From JACMJL01 sp963791805 (GTDB taxonomy: Bacteria > Bacillota > Clostridia > Clostridiales > Clostridiaceae): a stretch of 64,000 nt of DNA. Position numbers and translations under genes: made by a program. Below, one piece after another: positions 17,147 through 26,146 of the stretch. Below the pieces are notes generated by a model. The model was not told the DNA's origin. It saw only the letters and a list, made by a program, of their open reading frames with translations, and did no database searches. Numbering within the stretch: the first letter of the stretch is position 1; every line of letters starts with the position of its first letter. The DNA is taken from assembly GCA_963791805.1 (NCBI GenBank), contig CAWBTU010000006.1:62001-126000 (forward strand), in the 5' to 3' direction.

Positions 17147-17302
17147 TTGTTAATTAAGGTTAAAGTAAATTCTCCTGTGGATAAAAGTAGGTTTATGGAT
17201 GAATCCTATAGGTCAATTGTAAAAATATTAGTTGATGAGCTTTCACAAAATGAAATTGACAAGCTTATTAAAATGCTTGAAAAAGACTCTACTAGTATAT
17301 AG
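17147..17302 (+). CDS. Small ORF divergent from recombinase (RDF candidate)
   Basis: A 51-residue ORF starting TTG 17147 with GGGGGTGA 8 bases upstream, ending TAG 17300-17302, only 16 bases before the convergent kinase gene. The product begins MLIKVKVNSPVDKSR and ends with an amphipathic helix (NEIDKLIKMLEKD). It is transcribed divergently from the recombinase. CATAAACTA at 17106-17114 resembles a SigK -10 box but lacks a matching -35. Position and size recall recombination directionality factors of serine-recombinase elements such as SprB (58 residues) of SP-beta. No sequence similarity is claimed. Confidence 0.5.
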   Translation: MLIKVKVNSPVDKSRFMDESYRSIVKILVDELSQNEIDKLIKMLEKDSTSI

Positions 17303-17317
17303 TAATAAGGGAAGGGT

Positions 17318-20300
17318 CTAGCTATAATACAAATAAATATCTGAAAGCTCTACTTGTGTATTTTCATTTTTATTTCTTAATTTGTTTTCAAGCACCATTT
17401 TTTCTTGCATTACAGTTATGTTTGGCAACATAACTGTAAATTTACTTCCCTTACCTAGCTCGCTTTCAACTCTTATTTCACCACCATGTAGTTCAACTAT
17501 AGACTTAACTAAACTTAATCCTATACCTGTGCCTTCAGCATTTCTTGATAGAGATTTATCAACCTGTCTAAACCTGCTAAATATTATATCTAATTCATCA
17601 TTTTTGATTCCGATACCATTATCTTGTACTGATATTTCTACGGAGTCTATATTATTTCTAAGACTAACTAGTATTTCGTTACCTTCATCAGAAAATTTAA
17701 TTGCATTTGATATAAGGTTTAAGACTATTCGCTCGATTTTTTCTGGATCACAGGCAATAATTTTCTCTTCGGTATCCGTATCAAATACTATGTGCAAACC
17801 CTTGCTGCTTGTATATCCAATAACAGAAGTTACTACTTCTTCAACCACCTCAACAACGTTGTTGTTTGATAAGTTTAATTCGAAGAAGCCTGCTTCAATT
17901 TTTGAAATGTCTACTATGTTATTAATAAGTTTAGATAATCTATAGCAATTTTGAATTACTGAATTAGTATATCTTGCAATGGAATCTCTTTTTTCATATA
18001 AAGAACCATTAGTGCAGTACATATTAAATAGCTGAACAGTAGAATATATAACATTAAGAGGCGTTTTTAACTCATGAGATATATTGGCAATAAATTCTTC
18101 TTGCATTTTCAGTGTTTTTTCCATGAGCTTGTTAGATTTAATTTCATTAGTTACATCAATAGTTAAAACTAGTATTTCCTGAATTTGTCCATCCAATTCA
18201 AGTATAGGTTCAAAGATAATATTCCAGTACATGTCATTTCCATTGATTGAATGGGATTCATTATCTATGTAAATTGTTTTCTTTTCTTGTATGACTGTGT
18301 TAAGGGCAGTATAATATGTACTGGTATTAAGGCTTGGGAATACTTCGGAAACTCTGTTTCCTTTAATTTGGGAAGTTGATTTAATATCTGATCTAATTAA
18401 AGTAGAGATATTAAATGCCTTTTGATTTATATTTAAAACAGTTAAATCTGGACTTGATAGCCTTATAACAGGAAGATCAAGGGTGTCAATCATTCTATTT
18501 AAAAATTCATATCTGTTTTTTAAAATGTTTTGATTATTAACGTAATTTGTCATATCACGACTACAAATTACACCTAATGAAAAAGCTCCATTACTATCAT
18601 AAATAGGAGTGCCACTAATATCAAGGTGAATTGTTTTATTAGGATATTTGGCTGTTAGATGCATACTTGAAAATTTTTCGCCCCTCATAACCCTACTATT
18701 AGGTATATTTTCAAGCTGGACTTTCTCACCATTAAAGTAGAGTAGTTCACTTTGGCTATACCAGTCATTTATTGTGCCTAAATAATCAGCTGGTGGGAAA
18801 AAGGTTTCTCTTGAATTTTTATTAAATAGCACAAACTGTCCTTTATCATCCAAAATTGATACGCCATCAGACATGTTTTCTATAATTACTTCAAGTTCAT
18901 TTTTTTGTTTTCTTAATTCTTCTTGCAACCGATTACGTTCTGCAAGCTCTTTACATACATCTTCATAAAGTTTTACGTTTTGAAGCGCAAGTGAAAGTGA
19001 AGATGCAAGATTTTCAGCAAAATCAATATCAGATTCATGAAAATCCAAAGAGTGTTTAGAATAGTTAAAAAAAACTGCACCTATGATTTTTTCTCCTGCT
19101 AAAAGAGGAACCACTAATATAGAGCGTATTCCATGTTTTTTCATATAATCAGAATTTACTCGGTTGTCATTAAAGGCATCTTTAATGACAATAGGCTTGT
19201 TACTTTCGAGAAAAATAGCTGCACTTAAGGCTTCTATATCCTTCATTTGAGCACCAAGAATTTTTGGGGGTAAGCCATGTATATAGCTGATAATCCAATT
19301 GTTATTTTGACAAAGGGAGATTGCAGCTGAATCACCCTTTATTGCTTTTGATCCCTCTAAAATTATGCTATTCATAATTTGGTCAAAGTTTAGGGTTGAA
19401 TGAATTAGTTCTCTAACTTGTAGCATTGCATGAGCTAAATTCTGAGTTCTCTTCTGATTAGTAATATCCTTTAAGATTGAAACAAAACCAAGAATATCAT
19501 CGTTATTACCTTTAATAATGGTTACAGTTTTATGCATGTTTATTATATGCCCACATTTACTTTCGCTAACTCCTTCTATTTGAAAAAAACCATAATCGCC
19601 CAATTGTTTTATCATTTTAGAGGTTGGTATCTCTATATAGGTTGTCTTTAATAGAACATCAACATTTTTACCAATTGCTTCTTCAGGAGTCCACCCATAA
19701 ATAAGTTCAGCGGCGTGATTCCAGCCTTTAATAATAAAATTAGTATCAGTTGAAATGATGGCATCTGAAACATTTTGGATAGCACACAAAAGTTCTTGCT
19801 GGTGCTTAATTTCCTTGATTTGTTCTTCACTCTTTTGCCTTTTAATAACTAAATCTGATACATCAGTAACAGTTTGAAAAATATATTTCATTTTGCCATT
19901 TTCGAATATAGGAGTTAAGGTAGAGTTCCAGTAAGAAACCCCTCTTGAAAGAAAGTCACACTTATATTCCTTTATTTGAACAGCTTCTCCAGTTAAAATA
20001 ACTTTTTTACAAAGCGCTTCTAATGGAATATCATCTAATTCCTTTACAATTTCTTGAATAGGCTTGGCAATACTGTTGGATATTCTACTATAAGGAGTGT
20101 TTAGAAAATCCATATACTTATTATTAATTTTAAGGAGTATTAAATCAGGGACACTGAAAATATTATTTCCAATAACATTTTCTATGAATAAGTGCCTTGA
20201 AAAAACGAACTTATTGTTAAGTCTGGAATTTGATTTCTCCACAAAGGTATATATTTTTTCGTTTGCTTCTCTGCAATAGGAAAAGGATATATATACTTCT

Positions 20301-20533
20301 ATTGCTTCAAGGCACTTTGAAAAAATAAATCCGCAATAATTACTGAGAATACTATCAAGTTGTCTTTGATAATTTATTCTTAGCATACAGCCTACTTCAG
20401 AAATTGTTTTTCCTATAAGTTCATCTGCATTAAAACCTGTGAGGTTTATAAAATCTTTATTAACGGTGGTTACAATGTCATTACATGAACGTAAAATTGA
20501 CTTGTTTATTTCTCTTTTTAAGTGATATTTCAT
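17318..20533 (-). CDS. Cytosolic multi-PAS/GAF sensor histidine kinase
   Basis: A 1071-residue sensor kinase without membrane segments. Order, approximate: PAS-like domains at 1-100, 120-235 and 245-365; GAF at 375-525; two more PAS at 545-670 and 680-800; HisKA at about 815-885 with SHELKTPLN as phospho-acceptor; HATPase with NLISNAIKF, DNGIGI and GTGIGLSLVK at about 930-1045. It ends VELSDIYLYYS, a tail resembling that of the kinase at 29826-31433. No response regulator gene is adjacent. In clostridia orphan kinases of this kind often feed Spo0A, which would be notable inside a sporulation-linked element, but that is inference. Confidence 0.85.
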   Translation of the reverse strand: MKYHLKREINKSILRSCNDIVTTVNKDFINLTGFNADELIGKTISEVGCMLRINYQRQLDSILSNYCGFIFSKCLEAIEVYISFSYCREANEKIYTFVEKSNSRLNNKFVFSRHLFIENVIGNNIFSVPDLILLKINNKYMDFLNTPYSRISNSIAKPIQEIVKELDDIPLEALCKKVILTGEAVQIKEYKCDFLSRGVSYWNSTLTPIFENGKMKYIFQTVTDVSDLVIKRQKSEEQIKEIKHQQELLCAIQNVSDAIISTDTNFIIKGWNHAAELIYGWTPEEAIGKNVDVLLKTTYIEIPTSKMIKQLGDYGFFQIEGVSESKCGHIINMHKTVTIIKGNNDDILGFVSILKDITNQKRTQNLAHAMLQVRELIHSTLNFDQIMNSIILEGSKAIKGDSAAISLCQNNNWIISYIHGLPPKILGAQMKDIEALSAAIFLESNKPIVIKDAFNDNRVNSDYMKKHGIRSILVVPLLAGEKIIGAVFFNYSKHSLDFHESDIDFAENLASSLSLALQNVKLYEDVCKELAERNRLQEELRKQKNELEVIIENMSDGVSILDDKGQFVLFNKNSRETFFPPADYLGTINDWYSQSELLYFNGEKVQLENIPNSRVMRGEKFSSMHLTAKYPNKTIHLDISGTPIYDSNGAFSLGVICSRDMTNYVNNQNILKNRYEFLNRMIDTLDLPVIRLSSPDLTVLNINQKAFNISTLIRSDIKSTSQIKGNRVSEVFPSLNTSTYYTALNTVIQEKKTIYIDNESHSINGNDMYWNIIFEPILELDGQIQEILVLTIDVTNEIKSNKLMEKTLKMQEEFIANISHELKTPLNVIYSTVQLFNMYCTNGSLYEKRDSIARYTNSVIQNCYRLSKLINNIVDISKIEAGFFELNLSNNNVVEVVEEVVTSVIGYTSSKGLHIVFDTDTEEKIIACDPEKIERIVLNLISNAIKFSDEGNEILVSLRNNIDSVEISVQDNGIGIKNDELDIIFSRFRQVDKSLSRNAEGTGIGLSLVKSIVELHGGEIRVESELGKGSKFTVMLPNITVMQEKMVLENKLRNKNENTQVELSDIYLYYS

Positions 20534-20684
20534 GTCAATTACCCCCTGGTTTTATCCTATGTATATCTTAATAACATTATCAAAATACTTTTTGTTACAT
20601 ATTAACATATTTTATATAATGATTACAGATTAATCGTCATATTAAATGCGACATATTCCTACATATGGGTAATAACAACAGGTG

Positions 20685-21743
20685 TTAGATAATAAGTTTA
20701 GCTACATACAAATCTCTCTCTTTTTTTAAGTCAATAAATCCTGTTTCATAAAGTAAAAGTGGTTTTGTTAATTCATTCATTTGGAGTTGAATAATCTTGC
20801 AGGTACGTTCATCGTTTAGCATTACATTCTCACCCATATAGAAATCTAAAATATGATTTAAAAAAATATTACTGTAGTGATAATCAAGTTTTGTAATGCT
20901 TTCCTCTTGTATAACTTGTAAAGATTCTAAAGGTCCTTTGATTTTTTCAGAATAATTGTTGGAACTAACTTCGTCAAATAAATCTGCAATGGCAATTATC
21001 TTGGCGAAGTCAGGGATTTTATCTTGTTTTAAATGCAAAGGATAGCCGGAACCATCCATTCTTTCATGATGCATAAGTACTGCTTGGCTAATGGAAGGAG
21101 CTGTATATGGAATCTGTTTAACAAAATTATAACCTATAATGGGATGGGTATTATAAATTTCAATTTCTTTAGAGGTAAGGGTATCTTTCTTATATAATAT
21201 GTCCTTACTTATCTGTGTTTTTCCGAAATCATGTAATAGCGCAGCATAATTCAATAAAGTAAGTTCATGCTCATCAAGACCTGCCCACTTTCCAAGAATA
21301 AAGCTAATAGCCGCTACATTTATACTATGTCTATAAATCTTATCATTTCCGCTACCATAGAAGACTATATTTTTAAGTACAATTCCAGTAGCATTAAATT
21401 CTTCTCGAATTCGTTGTGAAAAGATTCTTATTTCACTTATATCAGGGACCCTTAGTGTAGCTAGACTATTGAACATAAACTCTAAACTTGAAGAAAATTC
21501 ATTAAAAGTATCTTCTAGTTCTTCAACAGTTTTACTTTTAACGGTCAAAGCATTACTAGAGTTTTCATCCAAATAAACTTCTACTTCATGAATAATATAG
21601 GTAGCTTTTAACTTGCTTATAATGGAGTCTGTTATAATAACATCTTTAGCTAACAATATTTTGTCTTCAAAATTTATATCCATGGAAGAAATCATACCTG
21701 CACGGAGTTCGTTAACTGACAATATTTTTTTTGGGGACGACAT
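20685..21743 (-). CDS. HD-GYP domain protein (c-di-GMP phosphodiesterase type)
   Basis: A 352-residue protein with an N-terminal region of about 130 residues of unknown type and a C-terminal HD-GYP domain. The metal-binding HD is in ALLHDFGKTQISKDIL, and the signature HHERMDGSGYPLHL follows. HD-GYP enzymes hydrolyse cyclic di-GMP; those with an intact HHE...GYP motif are usually active. No signal or membrane segment. Its start follows GAGGTGAAG. It lies in the same direction as the sensor kinase, 150 bases apart, and may be co-regulated. Confidence 0.85.
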   Translation of the reverse strand: MSSPKKILSVNELRAGMISSMDINFEDKILLAKDVIITDSIISKLKATYIIHEVEVYLDENSSNALTVKSKTVEELEDTFNEFSSSLEFMFNSLATLRVPDISEIRIFSQRIREEFNATGIVLKNIVFYGSGNDKIYRHSINVAAISFILGKWAGLDEHELTLLNYAALLHDFGKTQISKDILYKKDTLTSKEIEIYNTHPIIGYNFVKQIPYTAPSISQAVLMHHERMDGSGYPLHLKQDKIPDFAKIIAIADLFDEVSSNNYSEKIKGPLESLQVIQEESITKLDYHYSNIFLNHILDFYMGENVMLNDERTCKIIQLQMNELTKPLLLYETGFIDLKKERDLYVAKLII

Positions 21744-22157
21744 ATTGCTTCACCTCATATACAATAATATTTTTTATGTGTATATCAAATTTTAAAAGAT
21801 TAATAATTTAATACATACTTGTTTAGTTTATCGTAAAATAATACTGCTTCTTAATAGGGTTACAATAAAAATACGAACCTTTTTAATTATTAATTTATTT
21901 TAATTAAAATTGCAATTAAATTAATGAATGCTGATTTATTAACACACAAATACATTACCCTAATCAAGCAAATTTTATTTATTCCTGCAACAAATGAATT
22001 ACTGAATTTTGTATTTCTAAATTAGAAAAGTAAAGGTAATTATTAATACAATATTTTGGTGTTTTATAGTACAAGTTGTAGTAATACAGGATATGTAAAG
22101 GTTAATGAAATAGTTAATGAAGTGTAAGAAATGAAAAAAATTCTAAATTTACAATTG
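21744..22157. other. AT-rich intergenic stretch, no gene seen
   Basis: Upstream of the HD-GYP gene. No ORF with a ribosome site is found on either strand. It should hold the HD-GYP promoter; I could not place boxes with confidence. Confidence 0.5.
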
Positions 22158-22272
22158 AAAAAAGCGAACAACATGATATTTTCTGCTAAGAGATAGTTCG
22201 TTACACCAGCAAAGTCTTTCTAAAGGCTTGCTCAGATATCCCTACGAAAAATATATCATGTTGCTCTTTTTA
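22158..22272 (-). terminator. Long hairpin terminator with structured apical region
   Basis: Arms GAACAACATGATAT (22166-22179) and ATATCATGTTGCTC (22253-22266) pair over 14 bp, with the one non-canonical pair a G-U on the minus strand. A T-run follows on that strand (plus 22158-22163 is all A) and a shorter T-run on the plus strand. The 73-base interior contains another stem (AGCAAAG... / ...CTTTGCT type) at 22208-22232. It ends the glycosyltransferase transcript but is far larger than a simple terminator; it may be a structured RNA or a miniature element. Confidence 0.5.
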
Positions 22273-22316
22273 CGTTCATATTTAACTTTAATACATATAT
22301 TAAATTATTATTTAGT

Positions 22317-23270
22317 TTAAAAAATTTCCTCTTTCTCTCCATTAATTTCATCAATAAAGTATAATGGACGATCTTTTGTTTCATAAAATATTCTTCCTAA
22401 GTATTCTCCAAGAATACCTATGGAAATTAACTGTACTGAGCTTAAAAATAATATTAAACAAGCAAGAGAAGGATAACCTTTTACTGAGTCCCCAAATAAT
22501 AAAGTCTTAGATATAATTATAATGATGTATATTAGTGAAATGAATGCTATAAAAAAGCCTAAAGTAGTACTAGCTCTTAAGGGTGCTGTTGTAAAAGACG
22601 TAATTCCCTCTTTTGCTAGCTCAAATAGCTTGAAATAATTCCATTTTGTTTCACCTGCCACCCTAGGGTCACGGTCAAAGAGTAATTCTTTTTTCTTGAA
22701 ACCGATAAGACTAAAGTAACCTTTGGTGTATCTATTACACTCATTGTATTTTTTTAGTGCTTCAACGGCACGTCTGCTAAGCAATCTAAAATCACCAGTA
22801 TCCTCCTGAATAGGTACGCTTGAAATTTTTTGCAAAAGTTTATAAAAAGTTGATGCAGATTTTCTTTTTATCCAAGTTTCACCTTGACGAGATTTTCTTT
22901 TCCCATATACATCGTCATAGCCTTCTTCGAAATATTTAAGCATTTCAGGTATCAATTCTGGCGGGTCTTGAAGATCAGCATCTAATATAACAACTGCATC
23001 TCCAGTTGCTTTATCTAAACCAGCTTTCATTGCAACTTCTTTACCATAGTTTCTAGCTAAATTAATATATGAAACTCTACTATTGTTTGTTCTCAAATTT
23101 TTTATTATTTCTAAAGAATTGTCTGTACTACCATCATTTATTAGGAGAATTTCATATTGGTATGTATCTATTAATTTATCCATTATTGTTGTCAATCTAT
23201 TGTATAACAAAGGTAAACTCTCTTCTTCATTAAACAATGGAACCAATATTGTGACTTTCTTATTACTCAT
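22317..23270 (-). CDS. Family 2 glycosyltransferase, GtrB/DPM1-like
   Basis: About 317 residues: a cytosolic GT-A domain with VPLFNEEES, LINDGSTD and the DXD-type VILDADLQDPPE, QEDTGDFRL acceptor loop, then two membrane helices near 230-295. This is the layout of enzymes that load a sugar onto undecaprenyl phosphate at the inner face of the membrane. With the GtrA-like and DUF2079 proteins nearby it would provide lipid-linked sugar for envelope glycosylation. ATG 23270 is chosen because GAGGAG lies 8 bases upstream; the GTG nine bases earlier overlaps that site. Confidence 0.88.
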   Translation of the reverse strand: MSNKKVTILVPLFNEEESLPLLYNRLTTIMDKLIDTYQYEILLINDGSTDNSLEIIKNLRTNNSRVSYINLARNYGKEVAMKAGLDKATGDAVVILDADLQDPPELIPEMLKYFEEGYDDVYGKRKSRQGETWIKRKSASTFYKLLQKISSVPIQEDTGDFRLLSRRAVEALKKYNECNRYTKGYFSLIGFKKKELLFDRDPRVAGETKWNYFKLFELAKEGITSFTTAPLRASTTLGFFIAFISLIYIIIIISKTLLFGDSVKGYPSLACLILFLSSVQLISIGILGEYLGRIFYETKDRPLYFIDEINGEKEEIF

Positions 23271-23319
23271 TTTGTTCACTCCTCATATTATTAAACATTT
23301 GTTGTCATAAACAATTGAA

Positions 23320-25263
23320 TTATTGATTTCCAAATTGTTCAGAATATACTAAGTCGTTTTTAGCATTGGAATGATTTTTTTCTAATATTAAATATAAATT
23401 CTTCTTATAATCAAGAACTCCATAAGTACGTCTATTATAATCATAACCTGAAAATAAAGATCCGCTAAGAAGATTTCTTATACTGTATCCAAACTTTTCA
23501 TCTATGCATCGCAAATCGATAACAATATAATCACAGTTATAAGTATTATTATTATTATAAGGATACAATATATCTCTATTAGTCAATTTAGTACTTAATG
23601 AAGGAGTAGAAGATACAGAAGCATTTTGAGGAATTTTATCTAAAGCCTTGTCTAGAAGATTTATTGTAGTTTTGTTATCCTCGTAATATTTTATTTCACT
23701 AAGTTTTTTAGTATTATATGATACACAGAATATGCAGGTAACACATAAACTTGATATTATTAAAAAAGACTGAAGTTGCTTTGATTTTATAGTACTCAAT
23801 GTTAAAATTGACAAATAAAATACGATACAAATAGGAGCCATGTTATGATGACTTGAAAAACTATATATATACATGTGGTTTTTGCATAGCAAAGAAGTCA
23901 TAACTATAGGAATTATTAGCACTAAGTTTTGAAATTTTTTCAATGATACTAGTGGCAAAAATAGTAATGGAGTAAGTAGTTGTAGTAAAAAGGTTATTTT
24001 ACTATCAGTAAAGACCTGTTGCAATACATAGCTCGGCTTGAAAACAAATGCATAAAATATGCTGAGAAATTCAGAGCCATTAGAGGGTACAAAATTAGAA
24101 TACATACTTGCAATAAGAACTTCTTTTCCGAAGCTTGGCATTATGTACTTGGTGCAAATAACAAAATATAAGCCAGAAATAACAAATAAATATAATCCAT
24201 GTTTTTTTGATTTTCTTGATAATAACATGTATAAAGCAACGCTTGCAACTATTATAGCACCATCTTCTTTAACAAATAAAGTTAGAATTGAAAATATCCA
24301 TATTGCTTTTAAATTTCCTTTTTCTACATAATAGAATAACCATACTAATATTGCAGGATAAAAATAGTTTTCGTTTAAAATATGGCCGTTACCATCACCT
24401 ATATTTGATGAAATCAACATTGGTGAAAGTAAATAAGTAAGAGAAATAAGTACACACAAAAAATTTGACAATCCTTTTTCTTTACCTAGTTTATATAGTG
24501 GAAATGCTGCTGAGGCTAAAAGTATTGATTTCATTATTGCTAAATATATTGGAGTTCTAAAAATCAAAAAACCTGGTAGCAATGTGTAATATATTGGTGA
24601 AAAATGAATAGCAAAATGAGAAATCAATTTTCGCCTCTCAATGGTGGTATTGGGTTCGAAGGTAGTAGCCAAATAATGAAACATCTGACAAAAGATACTT
24701 GTATCCCAGATATCCTGGTGATAATTTATGTATCTTAAAACAGTTAATCCACCTACTATAAGTAGATAGCATAAAAACGCAACTAGAATAATAATATAAC
24801 TTTTCTTATCGCTAATTTCAAAGTTTTCAAAGTCAAAAATATTTTTTTTGATAATAACGTAGTAATATATTAAAACTACAATAACAGATAGTGTAATAGC
24901 AAAAACAATGTTTGTTTGATCATCAATTACATTTACAATTGAAAAAAGCAAAATACTTATGAGTAGTACAGCATATTGGAATTTTAGGCTCTTCATAAAA
25001 TGCTGTATCACTTTTAGTGTAATATACAATAATAAGCAGATACCCAAAAATGTGGCGAAATATTCTCCAAACGCAACATGGGAATTATGAGATGAATTGG
25101 GATGTGAAACTCCATTAAATAGAAATTTCCTTGTATCAAGTTTATATTTTGACATATATACTAAGATAGATTGGGTAATAATATAGGTGTTCAAAACCAT
25201 TAATATTTTTAGTTTCTTTTCATCACCATTAAATTTTGCTTTTATAGTTTCAATAAAATTCAT
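23320..25263 (-). CDS. DUF2079 polytopic membrane protein (GT-C type)
   Basis: A 647-residue protein with about a dozen membrane helices. Conserved family segments include YHQDIWDTSIFCQMFHYL, LISHFAIHFSPIYY and GNGHILNENYFYPAI, and a charged VKEDGAI near 340. DUF2079 proteins are thought to belong to the GT-C fold, which uses lipid-linked sugars on the outer face of the membrane. It lies between the GT2 and GtrA genes and reads in their direction, filling the place of the third, specificity-determining Gtr component. A paralogue is at 26147-28084. Specific sugar and acceptor are unknown. Confidence 0.82.
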   Translation of the reverse strand: MNFIETIKAKFNGDEKKLKILMVLNTYIITQSILVYMSKYKLDTRKFLFNGVSHPNSSHNSHVAFGEYFATFLGICLLLYITLKVIQHFMKSLKFQYAVLLISILLFSIVNVIDDQTNIVFAITLSVIVVLIYYYVIIKKNIFDFENFEISDKKSYIIILVAFLCYLLIVGGLTVLRYINYHQDIWDTSIFCQMFHYLATTFEPNTTIERRKLISHFAIHFSPIYYTLLPGFLIFRTPIYLAIMKSILLASAAFPLYKLGKEKGLSNFLCVLISLTYLLSPMLISSNIGDGNGHILNENYFYPAILVWLFYYVEKGNLKAIWIFSILTLFVKEDGAIIVASVALYMLLSRKSKKHGLYLFVISGLYFVICTKYIMPSFGKEVLIASMYSNFVPSNGSEFLSIFYAFVFKPSYVLQQVFTDSKITFLLQLLTPLLFLPLVSLKKFQNLVLIIPIVMTSLLCKNHMYIYSFSSHHNMAPICIVFYLSILTLSTIKSKQLQSFLIISSLCVTCIFCVSYNTKKLSEIKYYEDNKTTINLLDKALDKIPQNASVSSTPSLSTKLTNRDILYPYNNNNTYNCDYIVIDLRCIDEKFGYSIRNLLSGSLFSGYDYNRRTYGVLDYKKNLYLILEKNHSNAKNDLVYSEQFGNQ

Positions 25264-25366
25264 GTTAAGTTCCTCCAGTTAAATTTATTAGCTTTTTAGT
25301 TCTTAATCTACGCTATATGGAATTGATTAATTTAAAGAAAGTGTCTCTAAAGTAATTAAAGATTTA

Positions 25367-25783
25367 TTAAGGTTTAGATAATTTGTCATTTAGGCTATTT
25401 CCTTTAAAAACTAAAAATTTACTTAAGAAATAGTTTATAATAATAACAAAAATGTTTGATAATGTTTTAATAATAAAATCGTTATAGTTTAAAAGACTTA
25501 CAAAAACATACATAAAAGTCATATCTAATACTCCGGATAATAGTCTACAGCTAATAAAGCTAACTAATTCTCTCGCTAAAGTTGATATACTCAAGGATTT
25601 ACTAGAAAAAACAAATAGTTTATTTGTTATATAAGCAAACAAAACCGAAATAACCCAAGCATATATATTACTAAGCATACTATTCCATAATAGAATCCTA
25701 GTTAAGCTTGTGTAGGTTGCAATATTCACTACAGTGGTTAAAACCCCAAAAAGGATATACAATATTTGTTCTCTATATTTCAC
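25367..25783 (-). CDS. GtrA-family membrane protein (lipid-linked sugar flippase-like)
   Basis: A 138-residue protein with four membrane helices, basic N-terminus (MKYREQILYILFGVLTTVVN) and the GtrA-typical FAYITNKLFVF and INYFLSKFLVFKG motifs. GtrA proteins are thought to flip undecaprenyl-phosphate sugars made by GtrB-type enzymes. First gene of the minus-strand Gtr-like set. The ribosome site is weak. Confidence 0.85.
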   Translation of the reverse strand: MKYREQILYILFGVLTTVVNIATYTSLTRILLWNSMLSNIYAWVISVLFAYITNKLFVFSSKSLSISTLARELVSFISCRLLSGVLDMTFMYVFVSLLNYNDFIIKTLSNIFVIIINYFLSKFLVFKGNSLNDKLSKP

Positions 25784-26146
25784 AAATTTCTTAATAATAA
25801 AAATCCCCCCAATAAGCTAAAAACCAATATGTTCATAGTACATTATACAAATGTATTATATGTCAGTCAACAAACAATAAGTAAAAAATGTATTATATGT
25901 ACAAAAAAAGCAGTGGTATAGACATACTTAATTCTTATTAAGTCAGCATGCTTTATTAAATGGTATTATTTGATATTCTTGTAATGTGAAGAAATTTATA
26001 ATACACTATAGAATAAATACATTATGTAAAACTTCGGTAAACATTTATAATATGACAGGTTGAGAGAAGCAATGCTCACTTAGAAACTACCTCTTTGAAT
26101 TTGTTTTTTTATAATGGTTTTCTGTAACATAAGATGGAGGCTTCAA
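25784..26146. other. Divergent control region of Gtr-like genes
   Basis: Gene-free region between gtrA-like (minus) and DUF2079 (plus). It is AT-rich and holds a 14-bp direct repeat AATGTATTATATGT at 25850-25863 and 25887-25900, spaced 37 bases start to start, plus a partial inverted copy just left of the first. These look like regulator sites. A run of C near 25805 is the ribosome-site region of the minus gene. No small ORF is supported. Confidence 0.45.
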
